From an uncultured Clostridia bacterium (GTDB taxonomy: Bacteria; Bacillota; Clostridia; Lachnospirales; CAG-274): 64,000 nucleotides of DNA. Below are positions 1 through 8,400 of this stretch, one piece after another; the stretch's first letter is position 1, and the number at the start of each line of letters is the position of its first letter. The stretch spans positions 1-64,000 of the forward strand of contig CANRHR010000009.1 of NCBI GenBank assembly GCA_947630475.1. The letters run 5' to 3'. The notes beneath the pieces were generated by a model, which searched no databases, was not told where the DNA came from, and saw nothing but the letters and a program-made list of their open reading frames with translations. A program made the translations under genes and the position numbers.

Positions 1-140
1 CTTATTTTCCATTTTTCCAACTTGGCTGTTGTTTGAATCTTAGGGTCGCATCTTAATTCTTCATTAATTGCTTGAGTTTTTATTTGATTATTCGATTTTC
101 AAAGTTCAAATACATCTGTTAATCACATAACAGCTTAATT
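1..140 (-). other. possible leader of an rRNA operon or other highly expressed transcript running off the left edge
   Basis: No convincing ORF is visible here. Read leftward, the stretch just downstream of two tandem sigma-A promoters contains a TTTGAACTTTGAAAA-like block followed by an AT-rich, repeat-poor leader. Blocks of the CTTTGAAAA type are familiar from precursor rRNA leaders and spacers of Firmicutes. The inference is an rRNA operon beginning beyond position 1, but no mature rRNA sequence is in the window, so this stays tentative. Confidence 0.3.
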
Positions 141-169
141 ATAATATCAAAAAAATTTTTCTTTGTCAA
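141..169 (-). promoter_or_regulatory. leftward sigma-A promoter (proximal)
   Basis: On the minus strand TTGACA (164-169 on plus as tgtcaa) is followed after 17 bp by TATTAT (141-146), with an overlapping TATAAT. This is a near-consensus sigma-A promoter firing toward the left edge. No gene start follows within the window. Confidence 0.6.
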
Positions 170-203
170 CACATTTTTTAAAATAAATTAAATATTTTGC
201 CGT

Positions 204-233
204 ATTATAAATAATCGTCGTTTCTGTTTTCAA
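204..233 (-). promoter_or_regulatory. leftward sigma-A promoter (distal)
   Basis: Minus-strand TTGAAA (228-233) and TATAAT (204-209) are separated by 18 bp, about 60 bp upstream of the proximal promoter. Tandem promoters in AT-rich DNA are typical of rRNA operons, which fits the leader suggested at 1-140. Confidence 0.45.
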
Positions 234-392
234 AATTACTTGATTTATTAATAGCAGCATTATATCATAAATATCAAAAATAAATATTTTTTATTTTTTT
301 GAATAAAACAATTTCCTTTAGCCATAATAATTATTGCAAGGAAGATACAGTAATCTGATTTGCAAATAAATTATTTAAGGAGATTATTTAAA

Positions 393-548
393 ATGGACAA
401 AAGAAGTGATAACAGAAATTCAAGAAACACAGACAAAAGAAGCGAAAACAACAATGTTGAATTTTCAAGCGAGTTAAACAACGAAACAAACAAGAAATCC
501 GACAAAAATTCCGAAAAGGAATCTCAGCACAACTCAGGCAACAATTAA
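393..548 (+). CDS. small Asn/Ser/Lys/Glu-rich protein, possibly spore-associated
   Basis: A 51-residue, very hydrophilic protein starting at ATG 393, chosen because a TTAAGGAG ribosome binding site sits 7-8 bases upstream; an in-frame start at 360 has no such site. The sequence is almost free of hydrophobic residues apart from one VEFSSEL block followed by ETNKK. That block loosely recalls the EFASET motif of gamma-type small acid-soluble spore proteins, but there is no internal repeat and the match is too short to name the family. No signal peptide or membrane segment. It is a single-gene unit ended by a strong hairpin at 578-625. Confidence 0.6.
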   Translation: MDKRSDNRNSRNTDKRSENNNVEFSSELNNETNKKSDKNSEKESQHNSGNN

Positions 549-577
549 CACAGTACCAAGCTTTATATTATAAGCTT

Positions 578-625
578 TTGCCAATTTGCTTGTTTTAAAA
601 GAACAAGCAAATTGGCAATTTTTTT
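578..625. terminator. intrinsic terminator shared by convergent genes
   Basis: A perfect 17-bp stem (578-594 with 602-618), 7-base loop, then seven T on the plus strand. It ends the small protein gene at 393-548 and can also stop leftward transcription of the lipoprotein gene. Confidence 0.85.
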
Positions 626-637
626 ATTCGCCTTAAA

Positions 638-2653
638 TTAAGCCGCTGTAAATTTATTTGAAAGTGAACCTACCGTAACCGTATATTCTTCACCTTTTGT
701 CATATTTGGGCTGCTTAATATAACAAAGCCAAAATCCTGATCGGGGGTGTAGCTTATAACAACATTTCCGGCGCTGTCTGTAAGTGTAATTTCAGTGCCT
801 GCCGTCTGGTTTCCCGTTGTAAGAGTAATTATGCCCTGCTGTGATGAGCTGAACGTCTGAGCCATCTGCACTGCTCCTGTTCCTATAAATGTTCCTCCGG
901 TTATATTGGCGCTTTCGTCATAATCAAGAACTGAAGTATCCCCCTGTGTAGGCCCTGAAACAGTTATTGTACCGCCTGAAATATTCAATGTACCGTTAGC
1001 ATCTATACCATCACCAGAAGCATTTATATATATATTTCCGTTTTCAATATTTATACTTCCTTTATCAGAATTTGCAAAATCATCAGCTCCGCTTAAATCT
1101 CTTCCTCCTGCCGCATTTATGCCGTCATCAGAAGCTTTCAAATTAATTTCTCCGCCCAAAATATTAATTTTAAGGCCTTCCAAAGCTTCATAGCTTTCTG
1201 TTATATTAATTGTTCCCGATGCAACAGACAATTCATCATCGGCATGAAAACCGTCATCTCCCGAAGCTATATCAAATATTCCACCTTTAACATTCACAGA
1301 AGTATTTGAATGTATACTGTCATCGGCAGAATTTATATTAAAGCTTCCGTTTTCAATTAAAATTCCGCTTTGGGCTTTTATTCCCTTTTTGCTGACACTT
1401 TCCTGCTCTGTGGCATTTACTTCATTATTCATCTGAAATTCTTTCATTGGCTTCATATTATCGTTTGGCTGTATATTACTGTTTGATTGTATATCACCGT
1501 TTGATTGTATATTACCGTTTGGCGGCATAGTGCCTTCACCAAAACGATCGGCTGGCAGCTCAGCGTTATTCCTATTCATATGAGTATTTCCGTTTGAAGG
1601 CCTTGCTCCAAAACGTGAATTTTCATCGGCTGAAAATTCTTTCAATTCGGTGTTTTGCTGAATCTCAGTATTGTTTGGATTAGCATTATTTGGAGCAATA
1701 TTATTTGAATCAGTATTATTTAAATCGGAAAATCTTCTTGCTCCCATTTGATGAAAGCCGCCAATTAATTTATTGTTTTTAACCTCAGCATTTACACTTC
1801 CTCCGCCTGACGTAATGTCAAAACTTCCGTTTTCTATCTGAAGATATGCACCTGCGCTTATACCGTCGTTTGCCGAAGAAATATTAAAACTTCCGCTGTC
1901 AATATAAATATATCCAAGGGAGCTGTCATCAGAATTTTCCGCATGGATTCCATCTTTTTCCGAGCTGATTGTCATTGAAGAATTTGCAATTCTTATGCTG
2001 TCGTTTGCATCTATTGCATCTGATGCCGAATTAACAGTATAATATCCTCCCGTAAAAACAAGGTCGTCTTTTGCCACAATTCCTCCGCCTGCCGGAGAGC
2101 TTATTTTTAAATTGCCCGAACCGTTAAGCGTTAAATCCTGCTTTGAAAAAATAACCGCATCTATATTGTTTTCATCTATAGCCTCAAAACTTCCGCCGTT
2201 TGAAAGAGAATTGTCCGTATCGGCAGCTAGGGTAATAAAAACTTTATCTGCCTGCAAAACATAAATTGGGGCTGATGTTTTGCTTGTTATTGATGCATTA
2301 TTCAAAACTATATGTATTTTATCCGCTTTATCGGCATTTACAATAATCATGCCATCGTTAAGCGTTCCCGAAACAACATAAACGCCCTCTTCGGATATGG
2401 TAATTCTGCCATCCGATATATTAACGCTTTTGCTGTCACATTCAGCGGCATCGCCGTTTAAGTTTATCAAAACGCTGTTTGTTTCATCATAGCCTACCTC
2501 ATAATCTCTGTCACTGAACATCTCCTCTTTATTAACATAGCTTGCTTCCGCTGCATATTCGCTGCTGTTGGTTTCGGCAGTAAATGCTTTGCTGGCGCAG
2601 CCGTTTAACATCATAATCATTACAATAGCCACCGGAAATATTTTAAACTTCAT
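638..2653 (-). CDS. carbohydrate-binding-domain-like (DUF4353) beta-helix lipoprotein
   Basis: 671 residues. An N-terminal signal ends in a lipobox (LNGC, Cys about residue 19), so the protein is probably lipid-anchored outside the membrane. The body is made of short degenerate repeats with N-S/N-A-D-D-x-I-x-A/S spacing (for example SDAIDANDSI, ADDSIHSNTS, GDGIDANGTL), the pattern of a right-handed parallel beta-helix and of the DUF4353 carbohydrate-binding family. Residues about 300-410 are an Asn/Pro/Gln-rich low-complexity linker (repeated NxN and GNIQSN units). Start has AAAGGAG upstream. Last gene of the VTC-DUF4956 operon, 18 bp after DUF4956. Binding to sugars is a family inference; the actual ligand is unknown. 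Confidence 0.85.
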   Translation of the reverse strand: MKFKIFPVAIVMIMMLNGCASKAFTAETNSSEYAAEASYVNKEEMFSDRDYEVGYDETNSVLINLNGDAAECDSKSVNISDGRITISEEGVYVVSGTLNDGMIIVNADKADKIHIVLNNASITSKTSAPIYVLQADKVFITLAADTDNSLSNGGSFEAIDENNIDAVIFSKQDLTLNGSGNLKISSPAGGGIVAKDDLVFTGGYYTVNSASDAIDANDSIRIANSSMTISSEKDGIHAENSDDSSLGYIYIDSGSFNISSANDGISAGAYLQIENGSFDITSGGGSVNAEVKNNKLIGGFHQMGARRFSDLNNTDSNNIAPNNANPNNTEIQQNTELKEFSADENSRFGARPSNGNTHMNRNNAELPADRFGEGTMPPNGNIQSNGDIQSNSNIQPNDNMKPMKEFQMNNEVNATEQESVSKKGIKAQSGILIENGSFNINSADDSIHSNTSVNVKGGIFDIASGDDGFHADDELSVASGTINITESYEALEGLKINILGGEINLKASDDGINAAGGRDLSGADDFANSDKGSINIENGNIYINASGDGIDANGTLNISGGTITVSGPTQGDTSVLDYDESANITGGTFIGTGAVQMAQTFSSSQQGIITLTTGNQTAGTEITLTDSAGNVVISYTPDQDFGFVILSSPNMTKGEEYTVTVGSLSNKFTAA

Positions 2654-2671
2654 ATTAATTTTCTCCTTTCA

Positions 2672-3367
2672 TTAAAGCTCTGCTGCGGTTGTTTCCTGTT
2701 TTGAAACCGTAATTTCAAGATTGCCGTTTCTGCAGCGCAGTTTATCTATTAATTCTTTTTCTGAGGAAGCTTTTTTAAGCACTATATTATATGTAAGGCG
2801 AAACATACTTCCCATATTTGTTGTTTTAACATAAGTAAGTTCATAAGAATCTGTGTATTTTAAAAATATATCGTCAAATACGCCCGTATAATCTAAATCC
2901 TCCGGTATTGTAATATTAAACGTTTTATATACAGCCGAATTTTTTTTATATCCAAAATCAAGCCTGTTGTAAAGCATAAATACCGCGCATAAAACAACGG
3001 TAAACAAAAAAGCATACCCAAGATAACCCATGCCCGAAATCAAACCGGAGCCCATAGCCAAAAATATTGTTCCTATCTCTTTTGCCGTGCCAGGAACAGA
3101 GCGAAAACGAACCAGACTGAATGCTCCTGCAACAGCTACGCCTGCCCCTATGTTTCCATTTACCATCATAATAACAATACAAACCACAGCCGGAAGTATA
3201 GCAAGCGTTACAACAAAGCTTTTGGTATATCTTGTTTTATACATATAGCTTAATGCTATAATAAGGCCTATCAAAAGAGAACAAACTATACATAACAAAA
3301 AATCACCGACACTTATCACCGTTGTTAAATTAGAATCAAATAACCCTTTAAACACTGAATCAGGCAT
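2672..3367 (-). CDS. DUF4956 membrane protein
   Basis: 231 residues with about four to five N-terminal hydrophobic segments (residues about 15-145, including a GNIGAGVAVAGAFSLVRFRS stretch typical of DUF4956) and a soluble C-terminal domain of about 80 residues. Function is not known for the family. The start overlaps the end of the VTC gene by 8 bp and has GGAGGAG in front, so the two are translationally coupled. Across Firmicutes DUF4956 is commonly found beside VTC-domain proteins, suggesting that the two work together at the membrane. Confidence 0.85.
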   Translation of the reverse strand: MPDSVFKGLFDSNLTTVISVGDFLLCIVCSLLIGLIIALSYMYKTRYTKSFVVTLAILPAVVCIVIMMVNGNIGAGVAVAGAFSLVRFRSVPGTAKEIGTIFLAMGSGLISGMGYLGYAFLFTVVLCAVFMLYNRLDFGYKKNSAVYKTFNITIPEDLDYTGVFDDIFLKYTDSYELTYVKTTNMGSMFRLTYNIVLKKASSEKELIDKLRCRNGNLEITVSKQETTAAEL

Positions 3368-4079
3368 TTATACACTCCTCCTTCAAATTTGGAAATATTA
3401 AAGATTCATAAGCAGTACCGTATTTTGAAAACGATGTTTTGTAAATATGATTTTGAGAAAGTACGTGAGCCATCCACATAGGAATAGCGCCCGAACACTT
3501 TATTTCCATAAGCGTTGCGTCTTCTTCAATAAGGGGAGTTCCCCACACATCGGATTCAAGAGATATATCGGCACGACGGCACAGAATATTTTCATCAAAT
3601 GTAACCCTAAAATCATCACCGTCAAGAGAGTAATACGCTTCACGCTCGTAAGTAAGAAAAACCACAGGATGAAGCTCATCATAATAATCAAGAAAATAAT
3701 CTATTTCATCAGAAATTTGGCTGCACTTTTTGCAGTGTTCATTTCCGCAGACCCATTGCATTGCTTCTTTTTCCGGAAGAGAAAGCCTGCGCTTATATAC
3801 CACAGATTGGTACTTTTTTTTCAGCTCCACAAAAACAGGGCTTTCGGAGCTTGCCTGACTGTAGCTTCGTATTCTGAGTTTTTCTTTATATGCAGGCTTT
3901 TCTATAGAATGACGAACAAGCCTGTAATTATTTGTATCGAAATATATATTTCTAATCGTAGTTCTTCCGTATTCATCTAATGCCATTTTAGATTTCATAG
4001 CATTTAAAATAATATCCTTTTGTTTTTTTGTTATTATATATTTAAGCTCATAGCGTTTAAAAACTGATTGATATGACAT
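3360..4079 (-). CDS. VTC-domain polyphosphate polymerase family protein
   Basis: 239 residues, a single VTC/CYTH-like tunnel domain. Charged residues expected to line the tunnel are visible in order: RYELKY near residue 9, YKEKLRIRSY, VELKKKY and YKRR, TYERE, FRVTFDE, MEIK, and a C-terminal SKYGTAY. In yeast Vtc4 such residues polymerise ATP gamma-phosphate into polyphosphate; bacterial homologues are annotated as polyphosphate polymerase domain proteins, and the activity here is inferred. First gene of a three-gene operon (VTC, DUF4956, beta-helix lipoprotein), divergent from a two-component system across 140 bp. RBS AGGAGGG. Confidence 0.85.
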   Translation of the reverse strand: MSYQSVFKRYELKYIITKKQKDIILNAMKSKMALDEYGRTTIRNIYFDTNNYRLVRHSIEKPAYKEKLRIRSYSQASSESPVFVELKKKYQSVVYKRRLSLPEKEAMQWVCGNEHCKKCSQISDEIDYFLDYYDELHPVVFLTYEREAYYSLDGDDFRVTFDENILCRRADISLESDVWGTPLIEEDATLMEIKCSGAIPMWMAHVLSQNHIYKTSFSKYGTAYESLIFPNLKEECINA

Positions 4080-4219
4080 ATATAACGCCCTCCTTTTATA
4101 AATATTGTATCAGCGAAACCTTAAATCAACTAAAAAAAATAATAAATTTTTTTAATTTTAATATAGTAAGTAAATTTATGATATAATAAAACAGACCATA
4201 AACAAAGGGGGAAATTTTT

Positions 4220-4894
4220 ATGAGAATTTTACTTGCCGAAGATGAACGCCCGCTGGCAAGGGCAATAGTTAAAATATTTGAAAAAAACAATTACTCGGCA
4301 GATGCCGTATATAACGGCGAGGACGCTCTTTCCTATATAGAATCGGGAAATTATGACGCTGCCGTTTTGGATATTATGATGCCTAAAATGGATGGCATTA
4401 CCGTACTTAAAAAACTCAGGGCAAAAGGAAATTTAATTCCTATCCTTATGCTTACGGCAAAATCAGATGTTGACGACAAGGTATTAGGGCTTGACAGCGG
4501 AGCAAACGACTATCTTACAAAACCGTTTGATTCAAAAGAGCTTCTCGCAAGAATAAGAGCAATGACACGAGGCAGCTCCAATGTCGATTCAAAATTGATT
4601 CTCGGCAATATATCCTTAGATAGGGCAAGCTTTGAGCTATCCTCTCCCAACGGAGAATTTCGCCTTACAAACAAAGAATTTCAAATGATGGAGCTTTTAA
4701 TGCTTAATCCGGGCAGCTTAATACCGTCAGAACGTTTTTTAGAAAAAATATGGGGCTTTGATACCGATGCAGAAATTAATGTTGTTTGGGCATACATATC
4801 CTACTTGAGAAAAAAGCTTAATTCTCTTAATTCAAATATTTATATTAAGGCATCACGAAATGCAGGATATTCTTTGGAGGAATCAAATGATTAA
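4220..4894 (+). CDS. OmpR-family response regulator
   Basis: 224 residues. Receiver domain (about 1-115) with the acidic pair in LAEDE, phosphoacceptor Asp in LDIMMPKMDG and the conserved Lys in LTKPFD; winged-helix DNA-binding domain (about 125-222). The following histidine kinase starts inside its last codons. The gene is divergent from the VTC operon and shares its 140-bp intergenic region, so that operon is the most likely target. RBS AAAGGGGG. A TATAAT at 4182-4187 may be its -10 box. Confidence 0.93.
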   Translation: MRILLAEDERPLARAIVKIFEKNNYSADAVYNGEDALSYIESGNYDAAVLDIMMPKMDGITVLKKLRAKGNLIPILMLTAKSDVDDKVLGLDSGANDYLTKPFDSKELLARIRAMTRGSSNVDSKLILGNISLDRASFELSSPNGEFRLTNKEFQMMELLMLNPGSLIPSERFLEKIWGFDTDAEINVVWAYISYLRKKLNSLNSNIYIKASRNAGYSLEESND

Positions 4895-6119
4895 AAAGCT
4901 AAAAATCAAATTTGTCATTTTATCTATGTCTTCTTTATTTGTATTGCTTTCTGTTGTCATAATAGGAATGAATATCATAAGCTACAGCAGCATTGTAAAT
5001 GAAGTTGACGATATACTTTCAATATTATCCAAAAACAAAGGTCTTTTTCCCAATTTCGGCATGGGAAAAGACAGAGGTCTTCCGCCTCATATGTCGCCTG
5101 AGCTTCCTTACGAATCAAGGTATTTTTCTGTTGTATTTGACGTATACGGCAATCTTATACAGACAAATACAAGCAGAATAGCCTCTGTTGATACGTCAAC
5201 AGCTGTAGAATATGCTAAAACTGCGCTTAAAAGCTCAAAAGAGCATGGATTTTTAAATAATTTCAGGTATGCAAAAAACTTTGAGGGAGGTTTTGTTCGC
5301 ATCACTTTTCTTGACTGCGGAAGAAAATTAGATGCCTTTAAAATCTTTCTTTTTGCAGGAATAATAATGGCATCGGCAGGCTTTTTTATAGTATTTTTTG
5401 TAATTTTATTTTTTTCGGGAAAGTTTATAAGACCCATAGCCGAAAGCTATGAGAAGCAAAAACGCTTTATAACGGACGCAGGCCACGAAATAAAAACGCC
5501 TTTAACGATTATCGGCGCAAATGCCGAGCTTTTAGAAATGGATATAGGTGAAAACGAATGTTTAAACGATATACGCCAACAGATAAAGCATTTAACAAAT
5601 CTTACTAACGACTTGGTATATCTTGCAAAAATGGAAGAAAGCGAAAATTCTCTTCAAATGATTGAATTTCCGCTTTCCGATACAGTATATGAAACGGCAG
5701 TTTCTTTTAAAGCTCCTGCCCAAACAGGCGATAAGCAGCTTGAATTGAATATAGAACCTTTGCTTTGCATAAAGGGCGATAACAAAGCAATAGAACAATT
5801 GGTATACATAATTTTGGATAATGCTTTTAAATACTCGCCAAAAGGCGGAATAATACGCATAAATCTTTATAAACAGAACAAAGGCATTTATCTTAATGTA
5901 AGCAACACAGTAAAAACAGAGCTTACAAATGAAAATTTGCGCCATATATTCGACCGTTTTTATCGCACAGATCAATCCCGAAATTCTGAAACCGGCGGTC
6001 ACGGTATAGGATTATCGATGGCAAAGGCAATAGTAACTGCTCACGGCGGCAAAATACAAGCCTTGACAAATGAGGACGGCTCATTTTGCATTAATGTTTT
6101 TCTGCCTGTCCAAAGGTAG
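4887..6119 (+). CDS. sensor histidine kinase
   Basis: 410 residues from ATG 4887, chosen for the GGAGG six bases upstream; this overlaps the response regulator stop by 8 bp. Membrane segments at about 10-32 and 150-175 flank an extracellular sensor region of about 115 residues with no recognised fold. Then come the DHp helix with phosphoacceptor His (GHEIKTPL), the N box (DNAFKYSPKGG) and the G box (GGHGIGLS). It should phosphorylate the regulator just upstream; signal unknown. Confidence 0.92.
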   Translation: MIKKLKIKFVILSMSSLFVLLSVVIIGMNIISYSSIVNEVDDILSILSKNKGLFPNFGMGKDRGLPPHMSPELPYESRYFSVVFDVYGNLIQTNTSRIASVDTSTAVEYAKTALKSSKEHGFLNNFRYAKNFEGGFVRITFLDCGRKLDAFKIFLFAGIIMASAGFFIVFFVILFFSGKFIRPIAESYEKQKRFITDAGHEIKTPLTIIGANAELLEMDIGENECLNDIRQQIKHLTNLTNDLVYLAKMEESENSLQMIEFPLSDTVYETAVSFKAPAQTGDKQLELNIEPLLCIKGDNKAIEQLVYIILDNAFKYSPKGGIIRINLYKQNKGIYLNVSNTVKTELTNENLRHIFDRFYRTDQSRNSETGGHGIGLSMAKAIVTAHGGKIQALTNEDGSFCINVFLPVQR

Positions 6120-6123
6120 AAAC

Positions 6124-6873
6124 TTAATCTTCCGCCTTATTGTCAGCTTCAGCTTGATTTGCATTTTGTTCTTTTTGTTTTTGTTCTTGTTCTTCCTGTT
6201 CCTTTTCAAGCCTGTGCTTTTCTTCCAATATATTTTTGCCGTCGGCTGAAATATCGGAATCCATTTCGGGAGCATATTTTTTAAAAATCCTCATTATCAT
6301 AAAAGATGTTAAATATGCATATGCTCCCGGAACCAAAAACAGCGATATTATAGGGTAAACATAAAAGCATATAAAAATTGAGGCGCAAAACAACGCAAGG
6401 CAAGTAATTGTTGTAAAAATATGCTTATTTGCCATATAAAAAGCTGTTTTGAAAATATCAAAAAGCTTCATCTTAAAACGGGCAATAATCGGAAATACAT
6501 AAAAAGATGTAATTATAATCTCCAATGCCAAAACATATTGAAGCATTAGCGCTATGTTCCATATTCCGGAAGCCGAACGTATGTTAAGATTATAAATATT
6601 AAAAAAAATTATAACGCCGGCGGCTGTTAAAATTATGCCGGCAGCGCCAGCTTGTATAAGATTGCCAAAAAAGCTTTTTATAAAATCCTTTGTTACATAG
6701 CCTTCATGCTGTGATATAAGCCTTGTTGAAACATAATAGAGCGCAGTTGTTGAAGGCCCCAGCGTAATAACGGGCAGGCTGAATATACACCAAAAAACAC
6801 TTAAGATCATTAAATCGCATAATATTGTGCCATACTTAAAAAACGGCCCGTCCAATCTAAAAAATCCGCCCAT
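6124..6873 (-). CDS. YesL-like DUF624 membrane protein
   Basis: 249 residues. N-terminal motif of the DUF624/YesL family (RLDGPFFKYGTIL, then LPVITLGPST) and about five hydrophobic segments over residues 20-190. The last 45 residues are a very charged K/E/Q tail (EEQEQKQKEQN), unusual in length. Family members often sit beside carbohydrate transport operons in Firmicutes, but no such operon is near. Convergent with the histidine kinase (4 bp apart), with its own RBS (GGGAGG). Confidence 0.8.
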   Translation of the reverse strand: MGGFFRLDGPFFKYGTILCDLMILSVFWCIFSLPVITLGPSTTALYYVSTRLISQHEGYVTKDFIKSFFGNLIQAGAAGIILTAAGVIIFFNIYNLNIRSASGIWNIALMLQYVLALEIIITSFYVFPIIARFKMKLFDIFKTAFYMANKHIFTTITCLALFCASIFICFYVYPIISLFLVPGAYAYLTSFMIMRIFKKYAPEMDSDISADGKNILEEKHRLEKEQEEQEQKQKEQNANQAEADNKAED

Positions 6874-6976
6874 TTTATTTCCTCCCTTATTTGCAACATT
6901 TATATAACTTTAACATATTAATATAGTTATAACAAGATTAATTTTATAATAAATTTTAAAAATTTATTATAAGCTC

Positions 6977-7006
6977 AATGCCGCCTATAAATATAAAAGC
7001 GGCATT
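6977..7006. other. short hairpin in the leader of the SpoIID-like gene
   Basis: Perfect 8-bp arms (aatgccgc 6977-6984, gcggcatt 6999-7006) with a 14-base AT loop, ending about nine bases before the ribosome binding site at 7027. No T-run follows, so it is not a terminator for this gene; it could affect ribosome access or stop leftward transcripts. Confidence 0.4.
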
Positions 7007-7026
7007 GTTGTAAAATGGAGGTTTTT

Positions 7027-8289
7027 ATGATAAAAGCAATGGAGCTTCAAAATTCAAGGGGAATGTTAAAAGTTGGAGTTTTCAGCCTAAGCATTGCAAA
7101 ACCCATAAGCTATGCAAATGTCAGGATTTTCAATTATAATAATGACGGCACAAGGAATGTTATCCTTATAATGGAAACAAGTGTTGACGGAATAACGGAA
7201 ACAGTTTCTCTGTCTGCTCCTCCCATCGAATATTCCCTCTCTCCGAATATGCCCAAGCCATTTAGCGAATATGACGTTGAAATAACAGCGGATGGCTTTG
7301 AAAGTGCGCTGATAAACAATGTTCAGATTTTTTCCGAACAGACGGCTATTTTAAATGTCAACTTAAATCCTTCAATATCGACAAATTACAACCAAGAGAT
7401 TATAAACATATTTCCTCCTAGATTATGGGGTAATTATCCTTCTAAAATTCCGGAACAGGAAATTAAACCTATTCCAGATGAAAGTGAATTTGCTGTATTG
7501 GATCAAATAGTTATACCCGAATATATAGTTGTTCATGACGGAAATCCAAACGATCCGTCAGCGCCAAATTATTATGTACCATTTAAAGATTATATCAAAA
7601 ACGTTGTATCAAGCGAAATTTACTCAACCTGGCCCGATGCTGCAATAAGAGCGAATGTACTCGCCGTTATATCATTTACTTTAAACAGAGTATTTACCGA
7701 GTGGTACAGAGGAAAAGGAAAAGCATTTACCATAACTTCATCAACGGCTTATGATCATTTTTTTGTATATGGCAGAAATACTTACGAAGAAATAAATCTC
7801 ATTGTTGATGAAATGTTTACCACATATATCAAAAGATATGGCTCAAGACAGCCTTTATTTGCACAATACTGCGATGGAGTAAAAGTAAACTGTCCAAATT
7901 GGCTCAGCCAATGGGGCTGTGTTGATTTAGCCGAAGCAGGCTATTCGGCCATAGATATTTTAAGATATTATTACGGAAATGATATTTATCTTGAAAATGC
8001 ATCAAGGGTAAGCGGAGTTCCCATATCATACCCCGGAACAGCTTTAAGGCTTGGCTCGGTTGGAAATGATGTAAGAACCATACAAAATCAGCTTAACCGA
8101 ATTGCCGACAATTATCCGTCTATAAACAAGGTAAAAGAAGATGGAATTTTCGGCGCACAAACAGAAGAAGCGGTATTAAAATTTCAGCAAATTTTTAATC
8201 TTACGGTTGATGGAATAGTAGGATTTTCAACATGGTATCAAATTTCAAACATTTATGTAGCAGTTTCAAAGCTTGCCGAGCTTAGATAA
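7027..8289 (+). CDS. SpoIID-like protein with C-terminal peptidoglycan-binding domain
   Basis: 420 residues from ATG 7027 (TGGAGG five bases upstream; the ATG at 7015 would lie over this site). Residues about 1-115 look like a carboxypeptidase-regulatory/PEGA-type beta domain. Residues about 180-300 resemble SpoIID, the spore lytic transglycosylase: YIKNVVSSEIYSTWPDAAIR matches the region carrying the catalytic Glu, and PLFAQYCDG follows. The C-terminal 70 residues are a PG_binding_1 domain (LRLGSVGNDV, DGIFGAQTEEAVLKFQ). No signal peptide is seen. A role in spore cortex or septal wall remodelling is inferred. Confidence 0.7.
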   Translation: MIKAMELQNSRGMLKVGVFSLSIAKPISYANVRIFNYNNDGTRNVILIMETSVDGITETVSLSAPPIEYSLSPNMPKPFSEYDVEITADGFESALINNVQIFSEQTAILNVNLNPSISTNYNQEIINIFPPRLWGNYPSKIPEQEIKPIPDESEFAVLDQIVIPEYIVVHDGNPNDPSAPNYYVPFKDYIKNVVSSEIYSTWPDAAIRANVLAVISFTLNRVFTEWYRGKGKAFTITSSTAYDHFFVYGRNTYEEINLIVDEMFTTYIKRYGSRQPLFAQYCDGVKVNCPNWLSQWGCVDLAEAGYSAIDILRYYYGNDIYLENASRVSGVPISYPGTALRLGSVGNDVRTIQNQLNRIADNYPSINKVKEDGIFGAQTEEAVLKFQQIFNLTVDGIVGFSTWYQISNIYVAVSKLAELR

Positions 8290-8347
8290 AAGCATCAAAA
8301 AATCCGATAAGCCTTTTTCAAAAGTAAGTATAAGAATACCATCACAT

Positions 8348-8382
8348 TTAAAAAGTCCCTCTCTTTTTAAGGCGAGGGACTT
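8348..8382 (-). terminator. terminator of feoAB
   Basis: Nine-bp stem (aagtccctc 8353-8361, gagggactt 8374-8382). Read on the minus strand it is followed by a short T-run, so it fits the end of feoB; on the plus strand only AATTAATT follows. Confidence 0.7.
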
Positions 8383-8400
8383 AATTAATTAGCTTAAATA

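Noticed and set aside
3447-3980. 177-codon ORF antisense to the VTC gene
   Set aside because: No binding site, Phe/Ile-rich composition of a shadow frame, and the VTC protein is clearly coded opposite.
5592-6002. 136-codon ORF antisense to the histidine kinase
   Set aside because: Shadow of the conserved kinase domain; no own binding site.
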